This document shows positions 1-12,368 of a DNA stretch of 64,000 bases, piece after piece (the stretch's first letter is position 1; each line of letters begins with the position of its first letter). Both the position numbers and the translations under genes were made by a program. Source of the DNA: Cryptomeria japonica (lineage: Eukaryota > Streptophyta > Pinopsida > Cupressales > Cupressaceae). A model generated the notes under the pieces. That model ran no database searches and had not been told where the DNA came from. It was given only the letters and a program-made list of their open reading frames with translations. Where the stretch lies: positions 284,271,957 to 284,335,956 of the forward strand of contig NC_081410.1 of the NCBI RefSeq assembly GCF_030272615.1, in the 5' to 3' direction.

Positions 1-183
1 AGTGTCTATGTTCATAGTGTACAAAATTTCAGACTCAGGGTTTATAACCTCATGTGGTGTATCCACATTTTCAATAGTCAGTGTACTATCAATTTGTACT
101 AGTGGAGTAACCAAAAGTGGTGGTAGGTTATCAGTTACTTCAATGTTTGGTAGTCCACCTATAGAAGATGAAACTGCAAGAGT
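1..183 (-). pseudogene. Unidentified open frame running off the window edge
   Basis: On the minus strand, 61 codons are open from 183 to 1, with a stop just upstream and no ATG. The peptide is rich in Pro, Thr, Val and acidic residues (it includes NLPPLLVTPLVQIDS). I do not recognise a domain. It may be a linker of a minus-strand retroelement into which the 533-7918 Copia element inserted. Bases 184-527 hold nothing further that I can identify. Confidence 0.3.
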
Positions 184-532
184 CTATCTATCCAAGCTGT
201 CTCATGGCTACACTTCATCCAAATTCAACATTTAAAGGTCCCCTTTTGTCAATGCACGAGATCAAGCTAGACAGGAAGATTAAACATGAGTATCATGCCA
301 ATTAGTAGAAGTGAGAGAAATACCATGGACCATGAATGTCATCTGAATGGAAGTCCTCCTTAGGTGGACCTCCTAGATTGAGCAATGAAGACTATCTAGA
401 CACTAGATCCAATGTGTATTCTAATTATATAGGACATTTTGTATACAATGTTTTGATTTGATATATAATAAACCATATGTATAGGCCCCATTTTGCATAT
501 AGTAGTTAGGGTATTAGTGTATATGAGTCATC

Positions 533-2031
533 TGTTGGCATTATGAGAACCGGTATGAGGACATAATGACATTGTATGTTGTCATTGATGTCAATATGTT
601 GCAAAGGTGTGAACTGGCATATGTGAGAACTGGTATAACACTGTGAATCGACATTTGTACCAAAGTGAAGCGGTGTGCTTGTTCAAAGGTGAAATAGCAT
701 ATGGTTATGGGAATCGACACGTGGAAGCATTGTATGACTACCAGTTGGTAGTCTCAACTTTAGGGTTTTCGGTTCAAGTGCTTCAAGCCTGTGTGGCTCA
801 ACCGGTAACTTTGTGTGATGAGTTAGCATGATAACAAAGAACAAGATCATGTTTCCATGTAAGCCTTGTGTGCATGAAGGATCATTCGTGAAGAAGATCT
901 TGCCTATCTACCTCGAGAATATGAGAAGACTATAAAATGGTGATAACGTGTGATGGGTTATCAGCTGCCATGAAAATGATGGAAAACAAATGATGGAGAT
1001 TAATGCAGTATGCTCAATGGTTAGGATTGAACCATTTGAATTCCTTAACCTATTAGGTTTAAGGTTTATGCTACCGACCTAACTGTTTTCTATAAGGTTG
1101 ATGTTGTGACTCTTTCTAGGGTTGTTGGAAAAAGTTGTGTGTGAGTATCCAAGAGAAGGGATACGTGATTCTTGCCAGACCAAAAGGAGAGAAGTGATAC
1201 CTATAGAGAGTAAGTGCAGAAGGAAAAGAGGAGCTTAAGTGGATCTACATTGGCATTGAGTGTTGTTACCAAATCATTGTAATACCTATTGATCTCTAGC
1301 CAACTCAACAGTTGGAAAATCCCTTAACAGGGTAGCCTTAACCGGCTTGTTGTAAATCCTTTAACAAGGTAACTCTAAGCTATTGAGTTTGAAGTCCTTT
1401 AGCTATTGATTTCTTGAAATCCTCTAACAAGGTAAGCTTTCATAGGGTTTAATCCTTAATCGGGTATTGTAGCCATCCCTTAACCGAGTGATCTCTAACA
1501 GGATCAACTCCTAGTAGAACCTATTGTAATGTCTCTAATCGGACAAGGCTTCTAACAGAGCAGACTTCCAAAGAGTTCAAAAATAGCTTGTGGGTATTCA
1601 TCCCCACTGTGGTTTTTCCTAGTTGGGTTTCCATGTGAAAAATATGTGTGTCATGTGTGATGCTTTTATCGTGTGATGCTTTTCTATTGTTTGTCAAGCA
1701 TTTGACGACACTATGTTTTATGCCTGTCAATAAAACATGTTGAACTAGTTGTTTATTTATGATCTGATGATAGATCACCTGTTTATGCATAAGGGTGAAA
1801 TGGTAGTGTAGTCTCAAGTTGAGTGAAAGGCTAAGTGAACAACTGGTTAATGCTTGTCTCAGACATTCTTAGATTTACCGGTTGCACTCTATTTCAAACC
1901 GGTATCTCTGTCTCCCAGTCTTTTGAAGCGTTTGTTGTCAAACCGGTTTAAGACTGTATTTTTGTTTGTACTGATTCACCCCCCCCTCCTCAGTATCAGT
2001 TTGGTACTATTTTCTCATCACTGAGTTGCCA
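533..2031 (+). repeat. 5' LTR of the 533-7918 Copia element
   Basis: It matches 6416-7918 over its whole length. A candidate TATA box, tataaaat, lies at 930-937; in the 3' LTR the same spot reads tgtaaaat. The LTR is dotted with ACCGGT/AACCGG motifs and has a run of short imperfect repeats (CTTTAACAAGGTAA-type) around 1310-1520. The U5 end has the C-run stem-loop at 1970-1994. Confidence 0.95.
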
Positions 2032-2033
2032 AT

Positions 2034-2045
2034 TGGTATCAGAGC
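2034..2045 (+). other. Primer binding site (initiator Met tRNA)
   Basis: The sequence TGGTATCAGAGC sits two bases after the 5' LTR end. It is the standard Copia primer site, complementary to the 3' end of initiator methionine tRNA. Confidence 0.93.
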
Positions 2046-2101
2046 ATCCTCCAGGTCCTCTATGTTATAATCTTAATCGCTTGAGGTAAAGATCTAGTCA
2101 A

Positions 2102-2928
2102 ATGATGAAGAGGGAAGGTTCAAAGTTTAATAGGGAAAATTTCAATATTTGGAAAGATGGGATGAAGATATTCATCAGAAGCATGGGTACTCAACACTGG
2201 AGCTATGTTGAGAATGTCTATGTTGCCCCTACCAGTACTCTCACCAATGACCAAAAGAGAGAGATACAAGAAAATGGGCAAGTCATGGAAGCCCTAATTA
2301 GTATTTTATCTGACATTGAGTTTATTGATGTTTAGGACAAGGTAAATTCCAAAGAGGTATGGGATGCTCCTGAAAATATCTATGGTGGTGATGAACATGT
2401 AAAATGGGCTAAGGAAGAAAGCCTGAGAGGGAAGTTTGAAGATGTGCAGATGGTTGAAGGTGAGACCATTTAACAGTATGGAATAAGAATCAAAATAGTT
2501 GTTGGAGATATCAAGAGTGCAGGTGGTAAAATAGAAGATTCCACTGTGGTAAGCAAAGTTCTGAGATCCCTATTGCTGGTCTATGCAATAAGGGTTGCTG
2601 CTATTCAAGAGCTGAGATCAATAGACAAGACTGTATCCTTGGACTCCATCATAGCAAAGTTGATAGCCTATGAGCTAAATAGTTTTGATGGCAATGTTCA
2701 AAAGATTGAATCGGCTTTTAAAGCCTCTGCTATACCATCCAGAAAAGGAAAAGAAGCTAGAACTAGTGGTGAACCAAGACAGAGCAGATAAATGGATGAT
2801 GAGGAGATTTTGATGGCATTTGAGCTCTCCTTGCTAGGAAACTTCCTAAAGGAACCGACAAATACAAAGGTAAGCTTCCTTTGAAATGATTTTCTTGCAA
2901 CCAGATAAGACATATTGCTATAAACTAT
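2102..2928 (+). pseudogene. Copia Gag (UBN2-type) with decayed zinc knuckle
   Basis: Reading starts at ATG 2102 with a typical Copia Gag beginning (KFNRENFNIWKDGMKIFI), which forms the capsid around the element RNA. Stops fall at 2333 and 2471, and a frame change near 2850 is needed to reach the knuckle. In the CCHC knuckle at 2884-2925 the first Cys codon is TGA and the last is Tyr (reading FSCNQIRHIAINY), so RNA binding by this knuckle is lost. The pol frame follows directly. Confidence 0.85.
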
Positions 2929-3000
2929 CCTAATGGCAACAACAAGGACAAACCAGAAAGGTTCAAGAAATTCAAAGGAGGAAACTAGAGAAATTGTTTT

Positions 3001-3987
3001 ATGGCAGTTGATGAAGGTGTCACAAACGAAGAGTCAGAGGATGAAGAAAATGAAGATATTGTGTTTATTGTTGTCAAAGAAGATGTGTCAGACAAGAAGG
3101 CTTTTGTCTCACAGTTTGATAATTCTAATGAGTGGATCATTGATAGTGGTTGCTCTCACCATATGACTGGTGATCGGAGCAAGTTTCTATCCTTGGAGGA
3201 GTATGATGGTGGTGTGGTTCGCTTCGGCAATGATGTACCATGCATGGTCAAAGGCAGAGGGTCCATCTCTTTGAATGGAAAGAGTAGTGCCGACAATGTG
3301 TACTGGGTTGATGGTCTCAGACACAACCTTCTGAGTGTTGCCCAGCTAAATGATAGTGGCCTTAGTCTGGAATTCAAGAATGGAGTTTGCAGAATCAAAG
3401 GAAAAGATGGTGAATTGGTGGCCACCGGCATGCATACCAAAGGTAACCTATTTCATTTGAATGCAAATATAAGTACATGTCTTATGGCTAAATTTGATGA
3501 TAGTTGGATATGGCATAGGAGACTCTGCCATGTAAACTTTGATAACATTGTAAAGGCCAATAAGATAAAGGCAGTTAGAGGGTTGCTGGTGTTAAGCAAA
3601 CTGGATAATACCTTGTGCAGAGAGTGTCAATTGGGGAAAATGTCTTCCTCAACCTTTAAAGGTAAATCTTTCACTGCTGACAACTTGCTTGATCTTGTGC
3701 ATACTGATTTGTGTGGTCCTATGAAAACTAGAAGTGTGCAGGGTGATAGGTACTTCATGATTCTCACTGATGACTACTCAAGAATGATGCGGGTCACATT
3801 CTTGAAAGACAAGTCTGAAGCCTTTGTAAAGTTTAAATCTTTCAGAGCATTAGTGGAGAAGGAAAGTGGTAAAAGGATCAAGTGCTTGAGAACTGATCAA
3901 GGAGGGGAATTCACTTCCAGTGAATTCAACAAATACTGTGAAGAACATGGCATCAAGAGGCAATTGTCTGCCCCCCGAACTCCATAA
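3001..3987 (+). pseudogene. Copia protease, GAG-pre-integrase and integrase core
   Basis: One frame of 328 codons. Residues 47-49 are the aspartic protease triad D-S-G (WIIDSGCSHHMTGD, bases 3141-3149). The GAG-pre-integrase domain follows (WHRRLCHVNFDNI, then LCRECQLGKM), giving the HHCC zinc site. The integrase core shows HTDLCGP, TDDYSR and RTDQGGEF, which carry the first two catalytic acids. The frame stops at 3985 (TAA), just before the region with the third acid, and another stop plus a frame change follow within 35 bases. The rest of integrase lies in other frames downstream. Confidence 0.93.
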
Positions 3988-4640
3988 CAGAATGGCCTAG
4001 AAGAAAAGAATAACTGACTGTGGTTGAAGCAGCTAGAACCATGTTGATTCAAGGAAAGGTAGCTCACACCTTTTGGAGAGAAGTAGTGAGCACTGCAGTC
4101 TACACAATGAACTGAGTACACATCAAGAAAGGTAAGGATAAAACTCCTTCTGAGTATTGGATTGGTAAGTCACCTGTGGTTAGCTACTTTAGAATGTCTG
4201 GTAGAAAATATTACATCAAGAGAAGTGAACACCAGAGCAAATTTGATGCAAAATGTGATGAGGGAATATTCGTAGGATATTCCACCAAGAGCAAAGCTCT
4301 CAAGTGTTTTAACAACAGGACTCAGAGAATTGTGGAAAGCATCAATGGAAGAGTTGATGAAACCTCTAAGAAAACTGAGGAAACTAGTAATGAGCAAGCG
4401 GTAAGTGAACCGGTTGCAACCTTCTGGGAACTGGTTGTCAGTCAACTGAGTACTAGTAACAGTGTTCCTACACCGATAGATGTAGATGTTGATACTGATG
4501 GAGATGGGGATGAAGAAGAAAAGCAAGAGGAATCTATCAAAACCATTCCTCGATATGTCAAGCTGAATCATGATCCTAAGCAGATCATAGGAGATAAGGA
4601 TGCAGGAATCCTTACAAGAAGAAAAGTCAGAGAAAATCAT
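3988..4640 (+). pseudogene. Copia integrase C-terminal part and linker to RT
   Basis: After the break at 3985 integrase homology continues (VVEAARTMLIQGK, then EVVSTAVYTMN) and joins the frame beginning near 4176, with the Copia pattern GIFVGYSTKSKALKCFNNRT. This covers the end of integrase and the acidic linker (VDVDTDGDGDEEEK) that normally precedes RT. A stop occurs in the segment near 4113. The frame then changes again into RT at about 4643. Confidence 0.8.
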
Positions 4641-4642
4641 GC

Positions 4643-5353
4643 ATGTTCTCTAAATTCGAGCCTAAAACATTCAAAGAGGCACATAAGGATGAAGACTGGA
4701 TCAAGGCAATGGAAGAGGAACTTGACCAGATAGATAAAAATGGTACATGGTCCTTGGTACCCAGACCAGAGCACAAAAATGTCATTGGTACCAAATGGGT
4801 CTTCAGAAATAAGCTGAATGAGGATGGCACAATGATTAGAAACAAAGTCAGACTGGTGTACAAAGGATATGCCCAAAAAGAAGGAGAAGACTATGGTGAA
4901 ACCTTTGCTCCTGTAGCCATATTGGAAGGAGTTTGTATGCTTCTTGCATATGCAGCTTTTAAAGGCTTCAAAGTATATCAAATGGATGTAAAATATGCAT
5001 TCCTAAATGGTGTACTTGAAGAGGAAGTGCATATAGAGCAACCAGATGGGTTTTCCCTATCTGAAGACAGTGACATGGTGTGTAGGCTACATAAAGCCTT
5101 ATATGGTCTAAAACAAGCACCTAGAGCATGGTATGAATGCTTGCATTCCCATCTTGTGAAGATTGGATTTGAGAGAACAAGTGAAGATAGCAATATCTAC
5201 TTGAAGTTTGAAGGTGATCAGATCCTGATCTATGAGGTATTTGTTGATGATATTATCTTTGGTGGAGATGACAAGATGAGTCATGAGTTTGCAGATTTGA
5301 TGAAGAAAGAGTGGAGATTAAGTTCTTCATTATACTGCAGATCCAACAGATGA
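4643..5353 (+). pseudogene. Copia reverse transcriptase
   Basis: RT_2-type domain: [20 protein letters not shown], then [12 protein letters not shown] (the first catalytic Asp region), [12 protein letters not shown] and [11 protein letters not shown], which holds the two catalytic Asp of the Y/FVDD box. The frame runs off at 5353 and continues one frame over at 5311 with EIKFF. RT copies element RNA into DNA inside the virus-like particle. The core motifs are intact but the frame is not. Confidence 0.93.
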
Positions 5354-6172
5354 GAGATGGAATCTTTATCACTCAATCCAAGTATGTCAAAGAGGTGTTG
5401 AAGACCTTTGGTATGGAAGATAGCAAACCGGTTGGTACACCAATGGTGACCAGTTGTAAACTATCCAAAGAGGATGACTCAGCATTGGTTGATGAGAAGG
5501 AATACCGATCAATGATTGATAAATTGCATTATGTAGTGCATAGCAGATTGGATATTGCACATACAATTGGCATTATTGCAAGGTTCCAGAAAAGTCCAAG
5601 AGAATCCCACTTGGTTGCAATCAAGCAGATTCTTAGGTATTTGAAGGGAACTATTGACTATGGATTGTGGTATCCATATAGCAAGGATTTCAACTTGAAA
5701 GTGTTCACAGATGCTGATTGGGCTGGTAATGTAGATGATCGGAAGAGCACAACTGGTGGTGCATTTTCCTTGGTGGTAGACTGGTCTCCTGAATGAGTAA
5801 AAAGAAGAGTTGTATCTCTCAGTCTACAGTGGAAGCAGAGTATGTTGTAGCTTCATGAACTGCACTCAGACAATTTGGATGAAGCATGTATTGAATGGCT
5901 TCAAAGTTCCTGTATCTAAACCGGTAAGTATATTTTGTGACAATACTAGTGCAATTAATATCTCCAAGAATTCGGTTTTACATTCTAGAACCAAGCACTT
6001 TGAGCTTAAGTATCATTTCTTGAGGGAAAAAGTTTAGAACAAAGAGATTGCACTAGAGCATGTTTCCAGTAAGGAGCAGTTAGCAAACATATTCACCAAG
6101 CCTCTCCCAAAGACTACATTTACATACTTAAGAGGTGGATTAGGGGTACTACCCCTTCAGGAGGTGAACTAA
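5311..6172 (+). pseudogene. Copia RT end and RNase H
   Basis: From 5311 the RT thumb continues (FITQSKYVKEVLKTFGMEDS), then RNase H with KVFTDADWAG and, after a frame change near 5800, STVEAEYV and FCDNTSAI: the three acidic sites expected for Copia RNase H. The conserved tail HVSSKEQLANIFTKPLP follows and a stop lies at 6170-6172. An internal TAG stands at about 6036. RNase H removes the RNA template during cDNA synthesis. Confidence 0.9.
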
Positions 6173-6402
6173 AAGCATATGCTCCACATCAGTTAGGTAT
6201 TGCATAGTCAAATTTATTTTGGATTGATGTGTTGAAGGATGCTACTCCTTAGGGGAAGCAGCATAATGGAACAGAGAAGCTTGTGCCTCCACTTCGGCAT
6301 TGTTGTCAAAGGGGGAGAAGATGTGAAGCAAAGAAGATATCTACAAAAATTAGGGGAGAAGATGTGAAGTGGAGAGATCTCTTTGTATATTGCCATCAAT
6401 GC

Positions 6403-6414
6403 CAAAGGGGGAGG
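6403..6414 (+). other. Polypurine tract
   Basis: The purine run CAAAGGGGGAGG sits directly before the 3' LTR, where plus-strand synthesis is primed. It is preceded by CCATCAATG. A second similar tract (CAAAGGGGGAG) lies about 95 bases upstream, near 6307. Confidence 0.9.
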
Positions 6415-6415
6415 C

Positions 6416-7918
6416 TGTTGGGATTATGAGAACCGATATGAGGACATAATGACATTGTATGTTGTCATTGATGTCAATATGTTGCAAAGGTGTGAACCGA
6501 CATATGTGACAACTGGTATAACATTGTGAACTGACATTTGTGCCAAAGTGAAGTGGTGTGCTTGTTCAAAGGTAAACCAGCATATGGTTATGGGAACCAA
6601 CACATGGAAGCATTGTATGACTACCGGTTGGTAGTGTCAACTTTAGGGCTTCTGGTTCAAGTGCTTCAAGCCTATGTGGCTCAACCGATAACTTTGTGTG
6701 ATGAGTTAGCATGATAGAAAAGAAAAAGATCATGTTGCCACATAAGCCTTGTGTGCATGAAGGATCATGCATGAAGAAGATCTTGCCTATCTACCTCAAG
6801 AATATGAGAAGGCTGTAAAATAGTGATAACGTGTGATGGGTTATCAGCCACCATGAAAATGATGGAAAATGAATGATGAAGATTAATGCAATATTCTCAA
6901 CGGTCAGGATTGAACCGTTTGAATTCTTTAACCTATTAGGTTTAGGGCTTAGGGTTTATGCTACCAACCTAACTATTTTCTATAAGGTCGATGTTGTGAC
7001 TCTTTCTAGGGTTGTTGGCAAAAGTTGTGTGTGAGTATCCAAGAGAAGGGATACATGATTCTTGCCAGACCAAAAGGAGAGAAGTGATACCTACAAAGTG
7101 TAAGTGCAGAAGGAAAAGAGGAGCTTAAGTGGATCTGCATTGGCATTGAGTTCTATTACTAGATCATTGTAATACCTATTGATATCTAACCACCTCAACA
7201 GTTGGAAAATCCCTTAACAGGGTAGCCTTAACCAACTTGCTGTAAATCCTTTAACAAGGTAACTCTAAGCTACTGAGTTCAAAGTCCTTTAGCTATTGAG
7301 TTCTTGAAATCCTCTAACAAGGTAACCTTTACCAAGGTTTAACCCTTAATCAAGTATTGTAGCCATCCCTTAACCGGGTGATCTCTAACAAGATCGGTTC
7401 CTAGTAGAGCCTATTGTAATGTCTCTAACCGGACAAGGCTTCTAACATAGAGGACTTCCAAAGAGTTCAAAAACAACTTGTGGGTATTCATCCCCATCAT
7501 GGTTTTTCCCAGTTGGGTTTCCACATGAAAAATATGTGTGTCATGTGTGATGCTTTTATCTTGTGATGCTTTGCTATTGTTTGTCAAGCATTTGACAGTC
7601 CTATGTTTTATGCCTGTTAATAAAACATATTGAACTAGTTGGTTTTTTATGATCTGATGATAGATCACCTATTTATTTATAAGGGTGAAATGGTAGTGTA
7701 GTCTCAAGTTGAGTGAAAGGCTAAGTGAACAACTAATTAATGCTTGTCTCAAACATTCTTAGATTTACCGGTTGCACTCTGTTTCAAACCGGTATCTCTG
7801 TCTCCTAGTCTTTTGAAGCGTTTGATGTCAAACCGGTTTAAGACTATATTTTTGCCTGTACTGATTCACCCCCCTCTCAGTACCGGTTTGGTACTATTTT
7901 CTCATCATTGAGTTATTA
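6416..7918 (+). repeat. 3' LTR of the 533-7918 Copia element
   Basis: Full-length copy of the 5' LTR, followed immediately by the target duplication TCATC at 7919-7923. Many differences from the 5' LTR are C/T or G/A transitions, several at CG or CHG sites. Confidence 0.95.
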
Positions 7919-7923
7919 TCATC

Positions 7924-8939
7924 CCCATACAGTGATATTCATTTTTGTCACCATTGAGTGAAATCCGATAAACTTAACATAGTATGAATAGTGATATGTC
8001 TATAGCTGATCTTTTGCCTTATATTTTATACAAAAAAAACCCTCAAGAAGGTCAGCCAAAAACATAATAAACATAGTTTACACCAAGTAATACACCATGA
8101 GTAACTATGCTAAATGTGGTCCATTCCAAGAGATAAAAAGGACCTAGCTACATCAAATCATGTCTTCCTAAGACAATTTTAATGAACCACACACAATAAC
8201 ACATCCTCCAAAGTTGGCATCAAATGAAACATGTAGATAAATAATAAAGAACATTAACCAGTCAACTCAAAAATATTATTGAAAGAAAAATAATTGATGT
8301 GGACCTTTAGATGCCATGGTAAGACCCAAAATAACTCAACCTCCAATGCATATCTAGACCAAAAGAGTATGGTCCAAAAGCTAAACCAATTGAGTTGGCT
8401 AGAGACTAACACACATGATAACACTGAATAACAAAACAACATAACTTCACTTGTGGAGGAAACCAACACTTCAATTTTAAATTAGAACACTTCATGAACA
8501 ATATGAACATGTCCTCCAAGCTACAACACATGAATCATCAACATAGCAGAGAAGTACAAAGCATTCTCCAAACTAGTCTTGACAAATAGCCTCATTGTCA
8601 ACAAACTACAACAACAAAATTCAACACCTAAAATATTGAGTACTTGAAAAACATAATAGTACAATATAAACAGAGCATAGAAATTAAATCTAGAATTAAA
8701 ATCTATCATCTTCAAAAGAAAAGGAATACAAAGCATTCTCCCATATAGACTTTAAATACTCTTTCTTGCATATTTTAGTTTTCACTATTGTCACCTTCTG
8801 GAAAAAAACACATACTCAATATCATCACCAGACATCATAACAATATCTAAACACTCATTTTTGCATCTTTATATGTTAGACAAAAATCTACACATATTAG
8901 GTTGACATCAATGACAACACTGAATACACATTGCTAACA
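7924..8939 (-). repeat. Probable minus-strand LTR remnant
   Basis: Read on the minus strand from 8939, it begins TGTTAGCAATGTG and within 30 bases has GTTGTCATTGATGTCAACC, the same start layout as the other Copia LTRs here. No coding region is recognisable in the rest, and the far end is interrupted by the 533-7918 element. The call rests on the terminal motif only. Confidence 0.4.
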
Positions 8940-8954
8940 ATTTTAACATGGTAT

Positions 8955-10100
8955 TGTTGGATATTGTTGAGAAGTTTTTTGGAATGATGTGTTGTAATTG
9001 ATGTCAACATATTCCTTTATGTTCCAGTGTTATAGTTAGATTAAATGAGTTGGTTTGGCTTGTGTGTTGTAGATGAGTTATTGTGGATTAAAGGGTTTTG
9101 AGATAAGTATCTCTAGTTAATTCAGCTATAGTTTCAAAGGTCTGCATGGTGATTTGATCGAGTTATGAGATTCGATATTGCTATTAGTTTTTCTATTTTT
9201 CAGTGTCCTAGATTTTTCTTCGCATTGCTCTATGTTACAATATCTTGGTTTATGGATTTGGCATAATGTTTGGGATGTTCATATGTGTCCTCTATTTAGA
9301 TGGTTCATGATTTGGAGGTCTACAAGTGAATCTTTTAATTTGACCATCAGTTCAATAAGTGTTCTTGAGGTTCAGTATAATGATGATGAAGATTCTAATA
9401 AGTGGTGATGTTGCAGTTTTTTTTGTGGTAATTCATGATGCTTGTGGATGTTTCTATATCATGTCCTATCTATTTTTATGATCCATATTGAATGTTGTGC
9501 ATGTTATTGATTATTCTCTTGATCTAGTGGTGTTCTTCATGTTCTTGGTCAACATGATGATTGTAGCATGTTGTGAATGTTTGAGGCATAATTCCTAGAG
9601 GTGTTTTCATGTTTGAGTTGTTGATTTAGGTCCATACTATGTTTTAACTAAGATTATTTTGGTCTACATGTTATATTGTAGCGTGTGTGGTTATATTCTT
9701 ATAATTTGTAATGAGTGTTAAGCTGACCTTGAAATATAGGTTGATGATTTATATAAATGAATGTAATAATCATGTGAGAGATGTATCTACAAGTGTATAT
9801 GAATATGTGTGATTGGATAAGTGTGCAAATAATGTTTTGATCCTTCAGAAGTGTGAAGAATTGTGATAGAGAAGATCATATTGTGTGCTTAATTGAAAGT
9901 ATAACTATGCATGAGGAAATTCTTATTTATCAGTTCATGATCTTTTGGATGTAGTTTGAATTTTTTTGTAAGATAGTGAGTCTTCCTCAGGGTTGTGGCC
10001 CTTATTATTATGTGTTTTGAGCAATAAGCTCTAGGCAATGTGTCTGAATGCATGTGTATTCCCATTATAATATTTTATATACTTCTAACAGGGTATTATC
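8955..10100 (+). repeat. Solo Copia LTR, left part
   Basis: It starts TGTTGGATATTGTTG after the 5-bp duplication GGTAT (8950-8954) and carries GTTGTAATTGATGTCAAC near its start. It breaks off at 10100, where the 20.7-kb Gypsy element begins, and resumes at 30847. Both parts together give an LTR of about 1347 bp with GGTAT on both outer sides and no interior, so it is a solo LTR formed before the Gypsy insertion. Confidence 0.85.
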
Positions 10101-11363
10101 TGTGTGTGTGAATAGTGGATAAAGTCTGCAAGTTGTAAGACACAACACTTCAATTAAGTCAATGCATGCATGGTTAGACATATATAATCATGAATATAAA
10201 AACCATAACAAATCGACCTATTGTCTTCTAAAAGATGTGAGTATAGACTTGCTCTCAAATTTGTATAAGCAATACCAGTGACTAGACTACACCAAGACAA
10301 AGGATTTAATCTATATGAGCATAACAATAAGCTAAATGTATGCAAGATTAAGCTAGATGAATGAATATTTAGCTAGATGAATGAATAATAAGCTATATGA
10401 ATGAATATTAAGAAATCATGATTAAACTAAATATGAAAAAAGCTAAACTAAGATGCAATAATCTCAAAGCACAATATCTTCAATGACTCCAAAGCAAAAA
10501 CTGCATAATAACAATAAATCTCAAGGGTGTTTTGAATTAGAGATGAAGGCTAAATTTATAGAGACTCAAAAGAGAGATCAACTATCAAGATCAATTAACA
10601 ATGAGCGGTTGAGATTCCTCAAGAAAAAGCACAATCCAAGTTAATTGAAATAATTGAGAGATCATATTAAGTTAATCTTGAGATAGATTCCAATTATAGC
10701 TTGATTGAGTGCATTCAGATTATAAGTTTGAGTTTGCATTAGAGATGAAATTAGTTGATTCCATGCACTTGAGATAAAAATAGGCGATTCCATGCACATG
10801 AGATAAAATTAGCTCAATATTTTTATTTAGAAAAATCCTTTTCAATATACCTAAACTTCTTTCCTTAAGAAAAACTTTAAGTTTTAATTTTTAGAGAAAA
10901 TGATTAATTCAATTTAATTGCTTTTCTAATTTCTCAAGTTATCTTAATTTTAGAAAAAGAAACATCTTAAGTTTGATTTCTTCTCTTAATTTAATTCTTT
11001 TCTTTTGTTTTCAATTTAACTCTTTCTTTTGCACATTAATTCCTCTTTTTGTAAATTAATTCCTCTTTTTGTGATTAATCTCTTTTTGTAAATCAATTCC
11101 TTTTTTTAATGATTAAATGGTAAATTTATTTATTAATTAAATATGCTAGGATATTTAATTAAATAAATGGGATAATTGATCAAAATGATTTACTTGGAAT
11201 TATTTAATTAATATAGAGTGATTAATTTTCCATGTAACATTAATGATTGAAGAATTAATTAATTAGGTGCTCAAGCTTGATTTAATTGCCTTTGGTTAGA
11301 ACCTTGGTGATGTTGTCGAGAATAGGGGCCCATGGTTTAGGTGACCATTTTTAGGGTATTACA
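10101..11363 (-). repeat. 3' LTR of the Tat-like Gypsy element
   Basis: Matches 29551-30841. A minus-strand TATA box (CTATAAATTT) lies at 10552-10561. The region 10830-11260 is very AT-rich with repeated TTAATTAA stretches. In plus orientation the outer edge reads TGTGTGTGTGAATAG and the inner edge ends ATTACA. Confidence 0.93.
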
Positions 11364-11378
11364 TTTGCCCCTCTTTGA
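11364..11378 (-). other. Polypurine tract of the Tat-like element
   Basis: Minus-strand sequence CAAAGAGGGGCAAA directly abuts the 3' LTR. Confidence 0.85.
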
Positions 11379-11535
11379 ATTAATGTGCGAGTAGGGCATT
11401 GTTTCAAAGAATAGTTGATGTCAAATAGATATCAGTTATGAACTTGATGGATCACAAAATGATGAAGAGCGAGATGTTCAACTTGATTTGAAGCTATGAA
11501 ACTAAATAGATTTGATTAAAATGATATCAATCCCG

Positions 11536-11830
11536 AACTTGATTGAACAAGAATCAACAAAGAGAGAAATACTATTCTTGAAATTGATTGATCAAGAAAT
11601 GAGCATCGATCTAGAACCTGATTGAACTAGATTGAGCGAAGAGATGAAAAACTGATCCCAAAATTGATTGAACAAGAACCACTAAATGAGAGATAAAATT
11701 GATTCCAAACTTGATTGAACAAGAATCGACTGAGCAAAGCGAACCAATTATGAACTTCGTTGAACAAGAATTGATTAGCATGAGAAAATTTCTAGCTTGA
11801 TTTGATGTGATGAAACTGAACATCGATTTG
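11536..11830. repeat. Imperfect tandem repeat, about 45-bp period
   Basis: The core AACTTGATTGAACAAGAA recurs with starts at about 11536, 11581, 11615, 11661, 11708 and 11753. Spacing is about 45 bases, with one unit of 34. Copies are diverged. It lies between the 3' LTR and the promoter of the PMD gene. Bases 11379-11535 and 11831-12340 show weaker look-alikes of the same unit and nothing else recognisable. Confidence 0.7.
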
Positions 11831-12360
11831 AATATTGATTCAGATAAGGACAAACATTGATATGCCCCTAGAGATTGCTTTATTTGACATTGAAGAATCT
11901 CAACTTGATACGACTTGATTTAGTTAAGATGCCCCTAGTAACAAGGTTTGGTTGATTTTCTTTGTTTGAAAAGATTTTTGCTCGACTTTAGATGAGAATT
12001 TGAAAAATTTCTCTTTTGATGATGATGATCACTGAAAAGGTGTAATGAGTATGCCCCTCAAGAGCGAAATCAAAAGATAACGAAGATACAAGGATTTTAG
12101 GCAATTTTTAGCGATGATAATTATTTGAGCACAAAGATTGATGTAAGAATTAATTTTGAGATCAAAAATGAATTGAGCACGAAATGATTCAAAAATTGAC
12201 TTGAGGATGAAAGTGCTAAGTGGTCAACATTGTGAAATTTTAACTAGAAAATGAAGTGAGATTTTGATTTCGATCCCGAAAATGGACTTAGGATAGTCAA
12301 TTTAGCTTAGGGTACAAGTTTTACATCCATTAGAGCAAGTTTAAAAATTAGGGTTTGGGC

Positions 12361-12368
12361 TATATAAG
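12361..12368 (+). promoter_or_regulatory. TATA box for the antisense PMD gene
   Basis: TATATAAG in the context GGGCTATATAAGGGG is the clearest TATA box in this part of the window. It points rightwards, about 660 bases before the first PMD codon. Bases 12369-13024 would then be leader, possibly with an intron; they are T-rich and contain three TCGTAYRA motifs (12639, 12804, 12834). Confidence 0.55.

Larger units (their letters stand above)
533..7918 (+). mobile_element. Ty1/Copia LTR retrotransposon, complete but defective
   Basis: Two LTRs of about 1.5 kb (533-2031 and 6416-7918) flank a 4.4-kb interior with the Copia order gag, protease, integrase, RT, RNase H. A perfect 5-bp target duplication TCATC lies at 528-532 and 7919-7923. 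The LTRs start TGTTGG; the left one ends in GCCA and the right one in TTA, so one terminal base has changed. The initiator-Met primer site and a polypurine tract are in place. The coding region needs at least five frame changes and contains several stops, so it cannot make its own proteins. By hand I count about 25-28 differences over the first 330 aligned LTR bases, which suggests an old insertion. Confidence 0.95.

Noticed and set aside
2-235. Plus-strand ORF of 77 codons at the window start
   Set aside because: No family resemblance; the minus strand over 1-183 reads more like real protein, so the plus frame is probably its shadow.
11536-11830. CRISPR-like array
   Set aside because: Repeats are diverged, directly adjoining and without unique spacers; the context is a plant retrotransposon.
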